Notes: a model not told the origin generated them from the letters alone. A stretch of 64,000 nucleotides of DNA from Maricaulaceae bacterium (GCA_026126205.1 JAHCJP010000002.1:248001-312000), one strand, 5' to 3'; positions 8,180 to 17,023 are shown, counted from the first letter of the stretch. Numbers and translations: made by a program.

Positions 8180-8644
8180 ATGAACAGGAACACGCACAGG
8201 GCCGGAGAACGCTGGGCCGGCGTACTGGACGCCATCGCCGCCATGCAGGCCGACGAAGACGATTCCGGCGCGCCGGAGGTGGTTCGAAAGCTGAAGCTGG
8301 GCGGGGTCGATGAATGGGGGCCCGGCTATGTCACCAAGCGCTGGCGCACGGTGGAGTGGGCCCGCAATCCCGACGGCACCCTGTTTGGCGGCTATATCGC
8401 CGCCCTGTTCGACCAGATGACGTCGCTGGCCGGCCTCACTGTGCTGGAGGACGGAGAATCCACCCGCACCGCGCGGCTGGATGTCGACTTCCTGCGCCCG
8501 GTCACCGGGGTCTACGCCGACATCGACGCCCGGGTGGTCAACAAGAGCCGCTCCATGGTGCATGTCGATGCGACCATGGCCACGGGCGAGGGCAAGCTGG
8601 CCGCGCGCGCCCGCGCGGTGCTGGCGTTGGCCCGCAATGATTGA
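8180..8644 (+). CDS. PaaI-type hotdog-fold thioesterase
   Basis: 154 residues. The hotdog thioesterase pattern is clear: 'FGGYIAALFDQMTSLAG' over the active-site helix, with an Asp in the position of the family's acidic catalytic residue, followed by beta strands 'TARLDVDFLRPV' and 'DARVVNKSRSMVHVDATM'. Such proteins hydrolyse acyl-CoA or phenylacyl-CoA thioesters in the cytoplasm, often as tetramers. The ATG at 8180 was chosen over an upstream TTG because the upstream residues do not look conserved. The 3' end overlaps the next start by 8 nt, suggesting an operon with the secreted phosphatase-like gene. Specific substrate unknown. Confidence 0.8.
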   Translation: MNRNTHRAGERWAGVLDAIAAMQADEDDSGAPEVVRKLKLGGVDEWGPGYVTKRWRTVEWARNPDGTLFGGYIAALFDQMTSLAGLTVLEDGESTRTARLDVDFLRPVTGVYADIDARVVNKSRSMVHVDATMATGEGKLAARARAVLALARND

Positions 8645-9287
8645 CGTCCTGCGCTGCGCCGCGCTGGCGGCGCTGTTCTGCCTCGCCGCGCCGGCGGCGG
8701 CGCAGCAGTTCGACCGCCCGGGCCTGCTGGAACGCGCCCCGCCACAGGCGCGGGCGGAGATCGCGGCGGCGCTGCAGCACGTTCTCATCGTCCGCCACGC
8801 CCGCAAGGCCGACGAGGACTGCAACGCCATCCCCTGCCCCTTAAGCGAACGCGGCGAAGCCATGGCCGCGCGGCTGGCCGCCATCATTGGCGATCCGGCG
8901 CTGCCGCTCGCCTTCGCCACCGCCACGTGCCGGGCGATGGCCACGGCGGCGCCCGCCGCCGATCACGTGTTCCCGCACCAGGCGTCCGACGGCGTCGAGG
9001 CGGCCTGTCCGCCGCATGAGGCCGTCACCCGCACCCGCGCCGCGGCGATGGCGCATGCGCGCAACGCGCCGATGCGCTGGCTGCTGGTCGCCGAACATTC
9101 CAACACCGTCTGCCTGTGGGCGGCGGACTTCGCCGGAGAGGCGGCGGCGCAGGCCGCGGGATGCGACGAAACAGGCCGCCTGCAAAGCAGCGATTACGGC
9201 GACATTTTCTGGCTTTACCGGACGAGGCAGGGCCAGTGGCGGCTCGTGCGGCTGCGCGGCGTCTTCGACGTTGCGGACGCCGGCTGA
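8637..9287 (+). CDS. Secreted histidine-phosphatase-superfamily protein
   Basis: 216 residues. A signal peptide runs from residue 1 to about 21 ('LFCLAAPAAAQQ'). The mature protein has the phosphohistidine motif as 'LIVRHARKADED' in place of the usual RHG, and later 'WLLVAEHSNTVCLWA', where the second catalytic His stands in the 'EHSNT' box. This is the two-histidine pattern of the acid-phosphatase/phosphoglycerate-mutase superfamily. Four or more cysteines (for example 'DCNAIPCPL') suggest disulphides in the periplasm. The role would be a periplasmic phosphomonoesterase of unknown substrate. The start lies inside the end of the thioesterase gene (8 nt overlap), so the pair is likely co-translated. 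Confidence 0.8.
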   Translation: MIDVLRCAALAALFCLAAPAAAQQFDRPGLLERAPPQARAEIAAALQHVLIVRHARKADEDCNAIPCPLSERGEAMAARLAAIIGDPALPLAFATATCRAMATAAPAADHVFPHQASDGVEAACPPHEAVTRTRAAAMAHARNAPMRWLLVAEHSNTVCLWAADFAGEAAAQAAGCDETGRLQSSDYGDIFWLYRTRQGQWRLVRLRGVFDVADAG

Positions 9288-9326
9288 CGGCCCTCTACGC
9301 CAAACGGCGGCGGGGATGAAGGCGCA

Positions 9327-9869
9327 TCACCACAACGGGTATTCGGCCTCGGCCACATAGGCGTTCGGGCCCTTCTTGCGCTCGTGTGAGGAGTAGAGGT
9401 GGAAGCGGTCGACAGCGAAAGCCGGGCTGCGGAACAGGGCGCAGCGGCGCTCGAAGGCGCGGATGCGCTCCAGATCCGTCCCGCCGCGGATATAGGCCAG
9501 CGTCACATGCGGGCTGAACCGGCGCGCATCCGGCGCCAGCCCGGCCCGCCGCGCCGCGCGTTCGCAGCCCTCGGCCAGCAGCAGCAGCGACGGATGCGGC
9601 TCCACTCCGATCCACAGCGAGCGCGGATCGGCGCCGCCGAAACTGCCCGCCGCCTTCAGCGCCAGTTCGAACGGCTTGACGCGCACCTGCGCCAGCTCGC
9701 CGTCCAGGTCCTCGACCTTCGCGCCGTCGATCTCGCCAAAGAAGCGCAGGGTTATGTGGAAACTGTCGCGCGGGCGCCAGGCCGCGCCGGGCACGCCCTT
9801 CTGCATCGGAACCAGCCGGCCGGCGACAAAATCCGGTATCGGAAGGGCGGCGAACAGGCGCAGACGCAA
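9327..9869 (-). CDS. thpR: RNA 2',3'-cyclic phosphodiesterase (2'-5' RNA ligase family)
   Basis: 180 residues from a TTG start at 9869. The two HxTx motifs of the 2H phosphoesterases are present as 'HITL' and 'HVTL', together with 'LFAALPIPD' at the N-terminus and 'LWIGVEPHPSL' in the middle. The family opens 2',3'-cyclic phosphates on RNA and can join tRNA half molecules through a 2'-5' bond. The TTG is preferred because the family normally starts 2-4 residues before 'LFAALP' and because 'GGGAG' lies 7 nt upstream. An ATG at 9953 would add 28 low-complexity residues with no family match. It lies convergent with the phosphatase gene. Confidence 0.85.
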   Translation of the reverse strand: MRLRLFAALPIPDFVAGRLVPMQKGVPGAAWRPRDSFHITLRFFGEIDGAKVEDLDGELAQVRVKPFELALKAAGSFGGADPRSLWIGVEPHPSLLLLAEGCERAARRAGLAPDARRFSPHVTLAYIRGGTDLERIRAFERRCALFRSPAFAVDRFHLYSSHERKKGPNAYVAEAEYPLW

Positions 9870-10072
9870 GGGGGAGGCTCCCGGCGGACGGCGAAGGCTC
9901 GATGGCAGGTTTTCACGCCTTTGCGGACGATGAAAGGGGGGCGGGACGCGCATGCTGACATTCCCGCCGGTTTTCCTTGCCTTGCCGGGCGCGGATCACG
10001 ATATTGAGGGCCGATCCGCCGCCGGGCGGCGCCGCGCGCGCACCCGGCCGCCAACGCTTCGAAGAGGCAGAC

Positions 10073-10813
10073 ATGAACGAATACACCCAAGGTTACGCCG
10101 GCGCGCGCACGATGGACATGTCCGTCGATGCGGGCCTGCGCGCTTTCATGCTGGGCGTTTACAACAAGCTGGGCCTGGGCCTCGCTGTCTCCGGCGTTCT
10201 CGCCCTGCTGACCTCGCAATTCCCGCCGGTGCGCGACCTGATGTTCGCGGTCGAGGGCGGCCGCCTGACCGGAATCACCACGCTGGGCATGATCGTTCAG
10301 TTCTCGCCGCTGGTGATGCTGTTCGGCGCCATGTTCTTCATGCGCAACGCCAGCGCCGCCGGGGCCAACCTGCTCTACTGGGCCGTGGTCGCCACCATCG
10401 GCGCCTCGCTGGGTCTGGTGTTCCTGATCTACACCGCCGGCAGTGTGGCCACGACCTTCTTCGTCACCGCCGCCGCCTTCGGCGGCCTGTCGCTGTGGGG
10501 TTACACCACCAAGCGCGACCTGACCGGCTGGGGCAGCTTCCTGATCATGGGCGTGATCGGCCTGATCATCGCCATGGTCGTCAACATGTTCCTGCAAAGC
10601 CCGGCGCTGATGTTCGCCGTCTCCGCCCTCGGCGTGCTGATCTTCTCGGGCCTGATCGCGTTCGACACCCAGCGCCTGAAGGGCATGTACTACCAGGTCG
10701 GCGGCGACCAGGCGGCGATGAGCGTCGCCACCTCGATGGGCGCGCTGTCGCTGTACATCAATTTCGTCAACCTGTTCCGCTTCCTGCTGATGTTCCTCGG
10801 CAACCGCCAATAG
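10073..10813 (+). CDS. Bax inhibitor-1 (YccA/YbhL) family membrane protein
   Basis: 246 residues. After a short cytoplasmic N-terminus ('NEYTQGYAGARTMDMS') there are seven predicted membrane helices spanning about residues 25-242. The sequence ends just after the last helix ('RFLLMFLGNRQ'), which is typical. The UPF0005/BI-1 motif appears as 'LIAFDTQRLKGMYYQ', where the Asp pairs with another acidic residue in the helix bundle to gate ion leak. Bacterial members sit in the inner membrane; YbhL and YccA relatives interact with membrane quality control, but the role here is unproven. The ATG at 10073 follows 'GAAGAGGCAGAC'. A strong hairpin follows the stop. Confidence 0.9.
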   Translation: MNEYTQGYAGARTMDMSVDAGLRAFMLGVYNKLGLGLAVSGVLALLTSQFPPVRDLMFAVEGGRLTGITTLGMIVQFSPLVMLFGAMFFMRNASAAGANLLYWAVVATIGASLGLVFLIYTAGSVATTFFVTAAAFGGLSLWGYTTKRDLTGWGSFLIMGVIGLIIAMVVNMFLQSPALMFAVSALGVLIFSGLIAFDTQRLKGMYYQVGGDQAAMSVATSMGALSLYINFVNLFRFLLMFLGNRQ

Positions 10814-10837
10814 GACCATCCCGGACTCCTGAACGCG

Positions 10838-10864
10838 AACGCCCCGGCCCCGCGCCGGGGCGTT
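10838..10864 (+). terminator. Rho-independent-type hairpin after the BI-1 gene
   Basis: A perfect 11-bp stem (AACGCCCCGGC at 10838-10848 with GCCGGGGCGTT at 10854-10864) around a 5-nt loop starts 24 nt after the stop of the BI-1 gene. It is followed by 'TCGTTATC', a weak U-tract. It lies between two convergent genes and may serve both strands. Confidence 0.7.
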
Positions 10865-10875
10865 TCGTTATCCGG

Positions 10876-11232
10876 TCAGCCGATGACGGCGAACCGGCGC
10901 CTGTCGAAGAATTTCAGCACCGTCAGCAGGTCCTGGCCGCGTTTCAGGATCGCTCCGCCGGGGGCGAGCAGGCGCCAGGCCCCCTGGCGGCGGGCGTCAG
11001 CGGGGATTTTCTGGATCTGGTAGAGCGGGTGTTCGCTGGCGCGGCGGTAGATCGAGAACACCGCCCGGTCGGAAAGCCCGTCGATGGCGTAGTCGCGCCA
11101 GTCGCCGCGGGCGACCATGCGGCCGTAGACAGACAGGATGGCGTCCAGCTCGCGCCGTTCGAACATCACCGGGACCTGGGCCCGGAGCGCCGCCGCTTTT
11201 CCCCTCACGCGCGAATCACCTCTGCGCCGCAA
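10876..11232 (-). CDS. DUF2794 family protein
   Basis: About 118 residues. The core matches the small alphaproteobacterial DUF2794 family: 'FERRELDAILSVYGRMVARGDWRDYAID', read here as 'RRELDAILSVYGRMV' then 'GDWRDYAIDGL', followed by 'AVFSIYRRASEHPLYQIQK' and 'GGAILKRGQDLL'. The function of the family is unknown; it is cytoplasmic and nearly confined to Alphaproteobacteria, which helps place the organism. The start is uncertain. The TTG at 11232 gives the usual family length, while the ATG at 11166 would begin directly at the conserved core. The gene is convergent with the BI-1 gene and shares the hairpin between them. Confidence 0.8.
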   Translation of the reverse strand: MRRRGDSRVRGKAAALRAQVPVMFERRELDAILSVYGRMVARGDWRDYAIDGLSDRAVFSIYRRASEHPLYQIQKIPADARRQGAWRLLAPGGAILKRGQDLLTVLKFFDRRRFAVIG

Positions 11233-11530
11233 GCCTTGCGACTCGACAGGCTGATCATTGTTACGAAGATTTCATCCGGTTTCCAGCCCGCGCCGCAAAG
11301 GGGCCGCATTTCAGCCGCGCGGGCGCCCGATAGCCGGGCGAGGGTCCTTTTCGCCGGCCGGCGCGAAGTGTGCCGGGTCCAGGTTTCAGACAGCCCCCCC
11401 AGCCCCCCGGATCCAGGCGGCCGGGCCGGCCGGCGCCCTTTCCCGACAGCCTGCGGCCATACTGGTCAAGCGGCGCAACGCGCGCTAACGCTTGGGGCGG
11501 ATCATCTGTTTCCGCAACCCCGCGCGCCGT

Positions 11531-12253
11531 ATGCTGTCCGCTGAAGCCCTGGTGAAACGATTTGGCCGCCGCATCGCGGTGGATGGCGTCTCCCTCGCCT
11601 TGCAACGCGGCGAGGTGCTGGGCTTTCTCGGCCCGAACGGCGCCGGCAAGACCACCACCATGCGCATGATCGCCGGCTGCCTGGAGCCCGATTCCGGCCG
11701 CGTGCGCGTCGCCGGAACCGACATGGCTGCGGATCGGCGCGCCGCACAGGCCCTGATCGGCTATCTGCCCGAAGGCGCGCCCGCCTATCCAGCGATGACG
11801 CCGCGCGGCTTCACCGCCTTCTGCCTGCGCGCGCGCGGCTATTCCGGGGCGCGGCTGAAGGCGGCGGCGGAACTGGCGCTGGCGCGCGCCAATCTGGGCG
11901 CCGAGGCCGACCAGACCATCGCCACCTTGTCCAAGGGCTATCGCCGCCGCGCGGCGCTGGCCGCGGCCATCGCCCATGACCCGCCGCTGCTGGTGCTGGA
12001 CGAACCGACCGACGGGCTGGATCCCAACCAGAAGGACGGCGTGCGCGCCCTGATCCGCGAGATGGCCGCCGACAAGGCGATCATCGTCTCCACCCACATC
12101 CTGGAGGAGGTGCCGGCGGTCTGCACCCGCGCCATCGTCATCGCCCGCGGCCGGGTGCTGGCCGACGCGGCGCCGGCCGAGCTGGCGGCGCAGGCGCGCT
12201 CCGGCCGGCTGGAGGACGCCTTCCGCCAGCTGACAGCGGAGGAGGCGGCATGA
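11531..12253 (+). CDS. ABC transporter ATP-binding protein (GldA-like), first of a four-gene operon
   Basis: 240 residues. Walker A is 'GPNGAGKTT' (34-42), the signature is 'LSKGYRRR' (the LSKGY variant common in ABC-2 systems of the GldA/NosF type), and Walker B is 'LLVLDEPTDGLDP', followed by the switch His in 'STHILEEV'. It energises a membrane exporter made with the next gene. The ATG at 11531 is chosen because the ABC fold starts at once ('LSAEALVKRFG'). The TGA overlaps the ATG of the permease gene (ATGA), and the same overlap recurs at the next two junctions. The operon is therefore transcribed and translated as a unit. Confidence 0.9.
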   Translation: MLSAEALVKRFGRRIAVDGVSLALQRGEVLGFLGPNGAGKTTTMRMIAGCLEPDSGRVRVAGTDMAADRRAAQALIGYLPEGAPAYPAMTPRGFTAFCLRARGYSGARLKAAAELALARANLGAEADQTIATLSKGYRRRAALAAAIAHDPPLLVLDEPTDGLDPNQKDGVRALIREMAADKAIIVSTHILEEVPAVCTRAIVIARGRVLADAAPAELAAQARSGRLEDAFRQLTAEEAA

Positions 12254-12999
12254 GCGGGCTTCACGGCCTCCACGCCGTAACCCGGCGCGAGCTGGCGGCG
12301 TATTTCGCCTCGCCGCTGGCCTATATCTTTCTCGGCGTGTTCGCCTTCGCGGCCCCGGCCTTCGCCTTCAATGTCGGGCGTTTCTTCGACACCGGCCGGG
12401 CGGACCTGGCGCCGATGTTCGACTACCTGCCCTGGCTGCTGATGGTGCTGATGCCGGCGCTGGCGATGCGCGCCTGGGCCGAGGAGCGCGACCGCGGCAC
12501 CATCGAGACGCTGCTGGCGCTGCCGGTTCCGTTATGGGCGGCGGCGGCGGGCAAGTTCCTCGCCGCCTGGGCGATGGCCGCCGTCGCGCTCGTCCTCACC
12601 TTCCCGATGTGGATCGCGGTCAACTATCTCGGCGCGCCCGACAACGCCGCCATCGCCGCGGCCTATTTCGGGGCCTGGCTGCTGGCCGGGGCGCATCTCG
12701 CCGTCGGCCAGGCGTTGTCGGCAACCACCCACAGCCAGGTCACGGCCTTCGTGCTGGCGGCGGCGGCGGCGTTCCTGCTGACCATGGCCGGCCTGCCCTT
12801 CGTCACCGCGGCGCTGGCCGAGACCGCCCCGGCGCTGCTGGTGGAGGCGGTGGCCGGCTTCAGCGTGCTGGAGCGCTACGAGGCGCTGCGGCGCGGGGTG
12901 ATCGGCCTGCAGGACCTGACCTATTTCGCCTCGCTGATCATCGGCGGGACCGCGGCGGCGGGGCTGATCGCCGGCCTGCGGCGGAGCGGCGGCAAATGA
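12250..12999 (+). CDS. ABC-2 type permease (GldF-like)
   Basis: 249 residues with six predicted membrane helices. The N-terminus 'VTRRELAAYFASPLAYIFL' is the hallmark of GldF/NosY-like permeases, and the cytoplasmic 'EERDRGTIETLLALPV' between helices 2 and 3 is the classical ABC-2 coupling segment. It forms the inner-membrane channel for the ATPase encoded just upstream. In gliding Bacteroidetes the GldA-GldF-GldG set is needed for motility. In Proteobacteria such operons are not tied to gliding, and their substrate is unknown. It overlaps both neighbours by 4 nt. Confidence 0.88.
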   Translation: MSGLHGLHAVTRRELAAYFASPLAYIFLGVFAFAAPAFAFNVGRFFDTGRADLAPMFDYLPWLLMVLMPALAMRAWAEERDRGTIETLLALPVPLWAAAAGKFLAAWAMAAVALVLTFPMWIAVNYLGAPDNAAIAAAYFGAWLLAGAHLAVGQALSATTHSQVTAFVLAAAAAFLLTMAGLPFVTAALAETAPALLVEAVAGFSVLERYEALRRGVIGLQDLTYFASLIIGGTAAAGLIAGLRRSGGK

Positions 13000-14852
13000 C
13001 CCGGCGGGCGCATCTTCTCGCCATGCTGGCGGCGATCCTGGCGCTGGCCGCCGGCGCCAACCTGATCGCCGGAACCGCCCTGCGCGGCGCTCGGCTGGAC
13101 ATGACCGAGCTCGGCCTCTACCGGCTGTCGCCCGGCGCGCGCGACGCCATCGCCGACATCGACGAACCGGTGCGCTGGACCTTCTATTATTCGCGCCGCG
13201 CCGCCGCCGACTATCCGGCGGTGCGGGCCTATGGCGCGCGGGTGCGCGAGATGCTGCGCGCCTTCGCCGCCGCGTCGGGCGGGCGCATCCGCCTGACCGA
13301 GACCGACCCCGCTCCATATTCCCAGGACGAGGATTCGGCGCTGGCCGCCGGCCTGCAACCGCTGGAGGGCGGGGCGGGAGAGCGCATCTTCTTCGGCCTG
13401 GTCATGCAGGATTCGGTCGACGAGCGGCGGGTGATCGCCCGCTTCGCATCCGAGCGCGAGGCGCTGCTGGAATACGAGCTGGTGCGCGCGCTGTCGGATC
13501 TGCGCCGCCCGCGCCAGCCCGTTCTGGCGGTGCTGACCGGCCTGCCGATCGTGCCCGGCGCGCCGCGCAGCCTGCCCAGCCGCGCCGCCGCGGCGCTGGA
13601 GGAGGCCTATGACGTGCGCTGGCTGGAGCCGGGCTTCCTGGAGTTGCCGGACGACGCCGACGCGCTGTTCATCCTGCACCCGCCGCGGCTGGATGCGGCG
13701 CAGCTCTACCTGGTCGACCAGTTCGCCCTGCGCCGGGGGCGGGTCATCGCCGCGCTGGACCCGATGGCGCATGTCGCCCTGCGCCCCGGCCCGGACGGCC
13801 TGCCGCCGCCGGCGGCGCAGCGCGCGTCCGGCCTCGGCGCGCTGACCGCCGCCTGGGGCGCGCTCTACGACCCGCAGATCGTGGTGATGGACCGCAGCCT
13901 CGGCCTGCCGGTGCAGGTGGTGGAGGACGGGCGGGCGCGGCTGCGCGCCTATCCGCTGTGGTTCTCCGCCGGCCCCGCCGAGCGCCCGGCCGGCGATGTC
14001 GCCACCGCCGGACTGACGCGCGGGATCAATTTCGGCTCGCCGGGGGCGCTGGCCCCGGCGCCGGGAGCGGCGGCCGCGTTCGTCCCGCTGGTCACGGCCA
14101 GCCCCGACGGCGCGCTGATCGAGGCCGATTTCGCCGCCCAGAACCCGTCGCCGGACGCGCTGCTGCGCGGCTATCAGCCGGCGGAGGCGCCGCCGGTGAT
14201 CGCCGCCCGCCTGCGCGGCGAGATCCGCACCGCCTTCCCGGACGGCCCGCCGGCCGGGGCGGAGACGCTGTTCGACCCCGGCGCGCACCTGGCGCGGTCT
14301 GCGGCCCCCGCCGACATCGCCCTGGTCGCCGACGCCGACTGGCTGGACGATCCCTTCTACACCCGCGCCGACGCCGGCTTCGGCGCCGCGGACGCCGCCG
14401 ACAATCTCAGCTTCCTGCTCAATCTCACCGACCTGGCGCTGGGCGATGCGGCGCTGATCGGCCTGCGTTCGCGCGCCGCCAGCGCCCGGCCGATGCGGCG
14501 GGTGGAGGCGCTGCGCGCCGCCGCCGAGGCCCGCTATGTCGAGGAGCAGGCGGGGCTGGAGGAGCGCATCGGCCGCGCCGAGGAACGGCTGCGAACGCTG
14601 CTGGGGCCCGGCGGCGCGCCGCCGCCCCCCGGCGAGGAAGGCGACGCCGCCCGCGCCGAGATCGAGACGCTGCGCGCCGAGGTGCTGACCGCCCGCAACC
14701 GCCTGCGCGAGGTGGAGCGCGATTTCCGCGCCGACATCGACCGGCTGGAAGCCGGGCTGCGTTTCTGGACGATCTGGTTCCCGCCGCTGGCGGTGGCGGC
14801 GGCGGGCGCCGGCATGGCCCTGTGGCGGCGGCGCAGGAGGGCGGCGCCATGA
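12996..14852 (+). CDS. GldG-family ABC-associated protein
   Basis: 618 residues. One N-terminal membrane helix (about 5-27) is followed by a long periplasmic part and a second helix near the C-terminus ('WFPPLAVAAAGAGMALW') ending in a basic tail. The periplasmic region opens with 'DMTELGLYRLSPGARDAI', the start of the GldG/ABC-2 intramembrane-associated domain; the reading 'FALRRGRVIAALDPMAH' further on is also typical. A coiled coil rich in Glu and Arg (about 520-590) precedes the last helix. It is likely a periplasmic accessory that couples substrate handling to the ABC exporter. The start at 12996 overlaps the permease stop by 4 nt, and the 3' end overlaps the DUF4340 gene. Confidence 0.85.
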   Translation: MTRRAHLLAMLAAILALAAGANLIAGTALRGARLDMTELGLYRLSPGARDAIADIDEPVRWTFYYSRRAAADYPAVRAYGARVREMLRAFAAASGGRIRLTETDPAPYSQDEDSALAAGLQPLEGGAGERIFFGLVMQDSVDERRVIARFASEREALLEYELVRALSDLRRPRQPVLAVLTGLPIVPGAPRSLPSRAAAALEEAYDVRWLEPGFLELPDDADALFILHPPRLDAAQLYLVDQFALRRGRVIAALDPMAHVALRPGPDGLPPPAAQRASGLGALTAAWGALYDPQIVVMDRSLGLPVQVVEDGRARLRAYPLWFSAGPAERPAGDVATAGLTRGINFGSPGALAPAPGAAAAFVPLVTASPDGALIEADFAAQNPSPDALLRGYQPAEAPPVIAARLRGEIRTAFPDGPPAGAETLFDPGAHLARSAAPADIALVADADWLDDPFYTRADAGFGAADAADNLSFLLNLTDLALGDAALIGLRSRAASARPMRRVEALRAAAEARYVEEQAGLEERIGRAEERLRTLLGPGGAPPPPGEEGDAARAEIETLRAEVLTARNRLREVERDFRADIDRLEAGLRFWTIWFPPLAVAAAGAGMALWRRRRRAAP

Positions 14853-15892
14853 GCGCGGCGGCGGACAGGAAACGCCTGCGGCAGGCGCTGGCGGCGGGCG
14901 CCGCCGGGGCGCTGGCGCTGCTCGCCGGTCTGGTTCTGGTCTGGCGCGACGCGGCGCAATCGGCCCCCGCCGAGATGGCCGGCCGCGTGCTGCCCGGCTT
15001 TCCGGAGCAGGCCGAAGCCGTGGCGCGTTACGAGATCAAGGGCGCGGCGGGCGGTTTCGCGGTGGTGCGCGGCGCCGGTGACGGCTGGACGCTGCCGGAG
15101 CGGGGCGGCTATCCCGCCGCCGCGGCGCGGGCCGAACGCCTCGCCGCCTTCCTGCACGGCCTGGAGTACGAGGGCGCGCGCACCCGCGACCCGGCGCGGC
15201 TGGACCGGCTCGGCCTCGGCGACCCGGCGGACGGCGGCGAGGGCGTGCGCGTGCGGGCGCTGGACGCGCGCGGGCGGGCGCTGGCCGACATCGTCATCGG
15301 CCGCGCCTGGGGCGAGGCCGGGGTGTATGTGCGCTTCGCCGGCGACAGCCAGGTCTATGCGGCGCGCGGCGCGCGGCCCGACGCCGGCTCGATCGGCGAC
15401 TGGATGGCGCTGGACTTCGTGTCGCTGGGGCCGGACGCGATTATCCGCGCCCGGGTGCGGCCCGAGGCCGGCCCCGCCTATGTGCTGGAGCGGCCGGGCC
15501 TGTCGGCGCGCAATTTCGTGCTCGCCGAACCGCAGGGCTGGACGCTGATGACCGCCGCGGCCGGCGACGGCGTTGGCGGCGCGCTGGCGCGCATCCGGTT
15601 CCGCGACGTGCGCCCGGCGCAGCAACTGACCGGGGCTTTCGCCGCCCGGCACGAGGCCGAGACCTTCGACGGGCTGCGCGTGATCCTCGACATCCACGCC
15701 GAGGGCGGCGAACGCTGGGCGACGGTGAGCGCGCGGGCCGCCGCCCCGGCGGCGGAGGCGCGGGCCGAAGCGCTGGCCGCCCGCGCGCAGGGCTGGGCCT
15801 ATCTGCTCAGCGATCTGTCCGCCGAACGGCTGACGCGCCCGCTGGCGCGCCTCGCCGATCCGCCCGCGCCGCAGGAACCGCCGGAGCCCTGA
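14849..15892 (+). CDS. DUF4340 domain protein of the Gld-type ABC operon
   Basis: 347 residues. An N-terminal membrane anchor (about 12-33) is followed by a periplasmic region with the repeated beta-strand pattern of DUF4340 ('GWTLPERGGYPA', 'RLDRLGLGDPA', 'VYVRFAGDSQVYAA', 'WMALDFVSL'). DUF4340 proteins regularly follow GldG genes and are thought to work with them at the membrane; the biochemical role is unknown. It starts in a 4-nt overlap with the GldG gene, so it is the fourth member of the operon. Its 3' end overlaps the convergent esterase gene by 94 nt, which is long for this window. Confidence 0.82.
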   Translation: MSAAADRKRLRQALAAGAAGALALLAGLVLVWRDAAQSAPAEMAGRVLPGFPEQAEAVARYEIKGAAGGFAVVRGAGDGWTLPERGGYPAAAARAERLAAFLHGLEYEGARTRDPARLDRLGLGDPADGGEGVRVRALDARGRALADIVIGRAWGEAGVYVRFAGDSQVYAARGARPDAGSIGDWMALDFVSLGPDAIIRARVRPEAGPAYVLERPGLSARNFVLAEPQGWTLMTAAAGDGVGGALARIRFRDVRPAQQLTGAFAARHEAETFDGLRVILDIHAEGGERWATVSARAAAPAAEARAEALAARAQGWAYLLSDLSAERLTRPLARLADPPAPQEPPEP

Positions 15893-16914
15893 CCCCCGCC
15901 TTCCACCCCTGCGAACAGGCGGTCCAGCCCGACGATCATCCGCGCCGCCGCCGCCCGGCAGGCGCCGGATATGGCGATGAAATGGATGAAGGCGTGGGGC
16001 AGGGCGGCGAAGTCGTCGACCTCGCAGGCGATGCCCGCCGCGCGCAGGCGCGCCGCCAGCTCATGGCCCTGGGCGTTCAGCGGATCATGCTCGGCCACCC
16101 CGGCATAGGCGGGCGGAAACCGGTCCAGATGTGGCGAGCGCAGCGGCGAGACGCGCGGATCGGCCCATTGCTCCGGGTCCGCCGCGTAGCGCGCCCGGAA
16201 CCATTCCGCCATCTCCGCGGTGATGCCGAAACCGCCGCGGGCGATGTCGGCGTCTGAAAACGCGCCGCCCGCGTCGCAGGACGGATAGACCAGCCACAGC
16301 GCGTCCGGCGGCGCCTCGCCCGCCTCCAGCGCCGAATGCGCCACGGCGAGGGCGAGATTGCCCCCGGCGCTGTCGCCGCCGCAGATCACCGGGCCGTCCG
16401 TTTCGGCCCGCGCCCGGCGATAGGCCGCAAAGGCGTCCTCCGCCGCGGCCGGGAACTGGTGCTCGGGGGCGAGGCGGTAATCGACGGCGGTGACGGCGGC
16501 GCCCGCCAGCCATGACGCGTAGCGGCAGAAGGCGTCATGCGATTCCAGATCGCCGATCACCCAGCCGCCGCCGTGGAAATACACCAGCCGCCCCGGGCGC
16601 GCGCCGGCCTTCGGCGCGTAATGGCGCACGCGCAACAGCCCGGCGGGGCCTTCGATTTCCGCGTCCTGCGCCGTCACCGGCGGATGCAGGGTTCCGAACG
16701 CCTTGCTGGTGTTGACGGCGAGGCGGCGCAGCGAGCCGGTGCGGAATTCATCCGGCGGGCCGCGGCGCTCGGTGAAGCGGGCGAGCCCGGCGAGGCCGGC
16801 GTCCGCCCAGGTCTTGCCGAAGGCGGCGCGCCTGCGCCCGGCGATGTTCAGCACCAGCGCCGTCCACAGGCTGCGCCAAGCGCCGGGCGCCGGGGCGCGG
16901 TTTGGTTCCGTCAT
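15799..16914 (-). CDS. Alpha/beta hydrolase, HSL (GDXG) esterase family
   Basis: 371 residues from ATG at 16914. The oxyanion motif 'YFHGGGWV' and the nucleophile motif 'GGDSAGGNLALA' mark the hormone-sensitive-lipase group, which hydrolyses short acyl or cyclic esters. The Asp of the triad falls in 'GVAEHDPLNAQG' and the His in 'LPHAFIHF'. The homologous part ends near 'DRLFAGVEG'. The last 35 or so residues are Gly/Ser/Arg-rich and are translated from DNA that also encodes the end of the DUF4340 gene, so the extension may have arisen by stop-codon loss. The adjacent divergent monooxygenase makes a substrate relationship plausible: ester or lactone hydrolysis after Baeyer-Villiger oxidation. 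Confidence 0.87.
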   Translation of the reverse strand: MTEPNRAPAPGAWRSLWTALVLNIAGRRRAAFGKTWADAGLAGLARFTERRGPPDEFRTGSLRRLAVNTSKAFGTLHPPVTAQDAEIEGPAGLLRVRHYAPKAGARPGRLVYFHGGGWVIGDLESHDAFCRYASWLAGAAVTAVDYRLAPEHQFPAAAEDAFAAYRRARAETDGPVICGGDSAGGNLALAVAHSALEAGEAPPDALWLVYPSCDAGGAFSDADIARGGFGITAEMAEWFRARYAADPEQWADPRVSPLRSPHLDRFPPAYAGVAEHDPLNAQGHELAARLRAAGIACEVDDFAALPHAFIHFIAISGACRAAAARMIVGLDRLFAGVEGGGQGSGGSCGAGGSARRASGRVSRSADRSLSR

Positions 16915-17023
16915 CCGTCCCTCCGCGTATTCGGGGCGATATTCGTCCGCTCCCCGCCCCCTGCATAGGCGCAAGGCGAAGTTTTCGCTTGAAACACCGG
17001 GCCATGGCGCCGGAAATGCCGTC

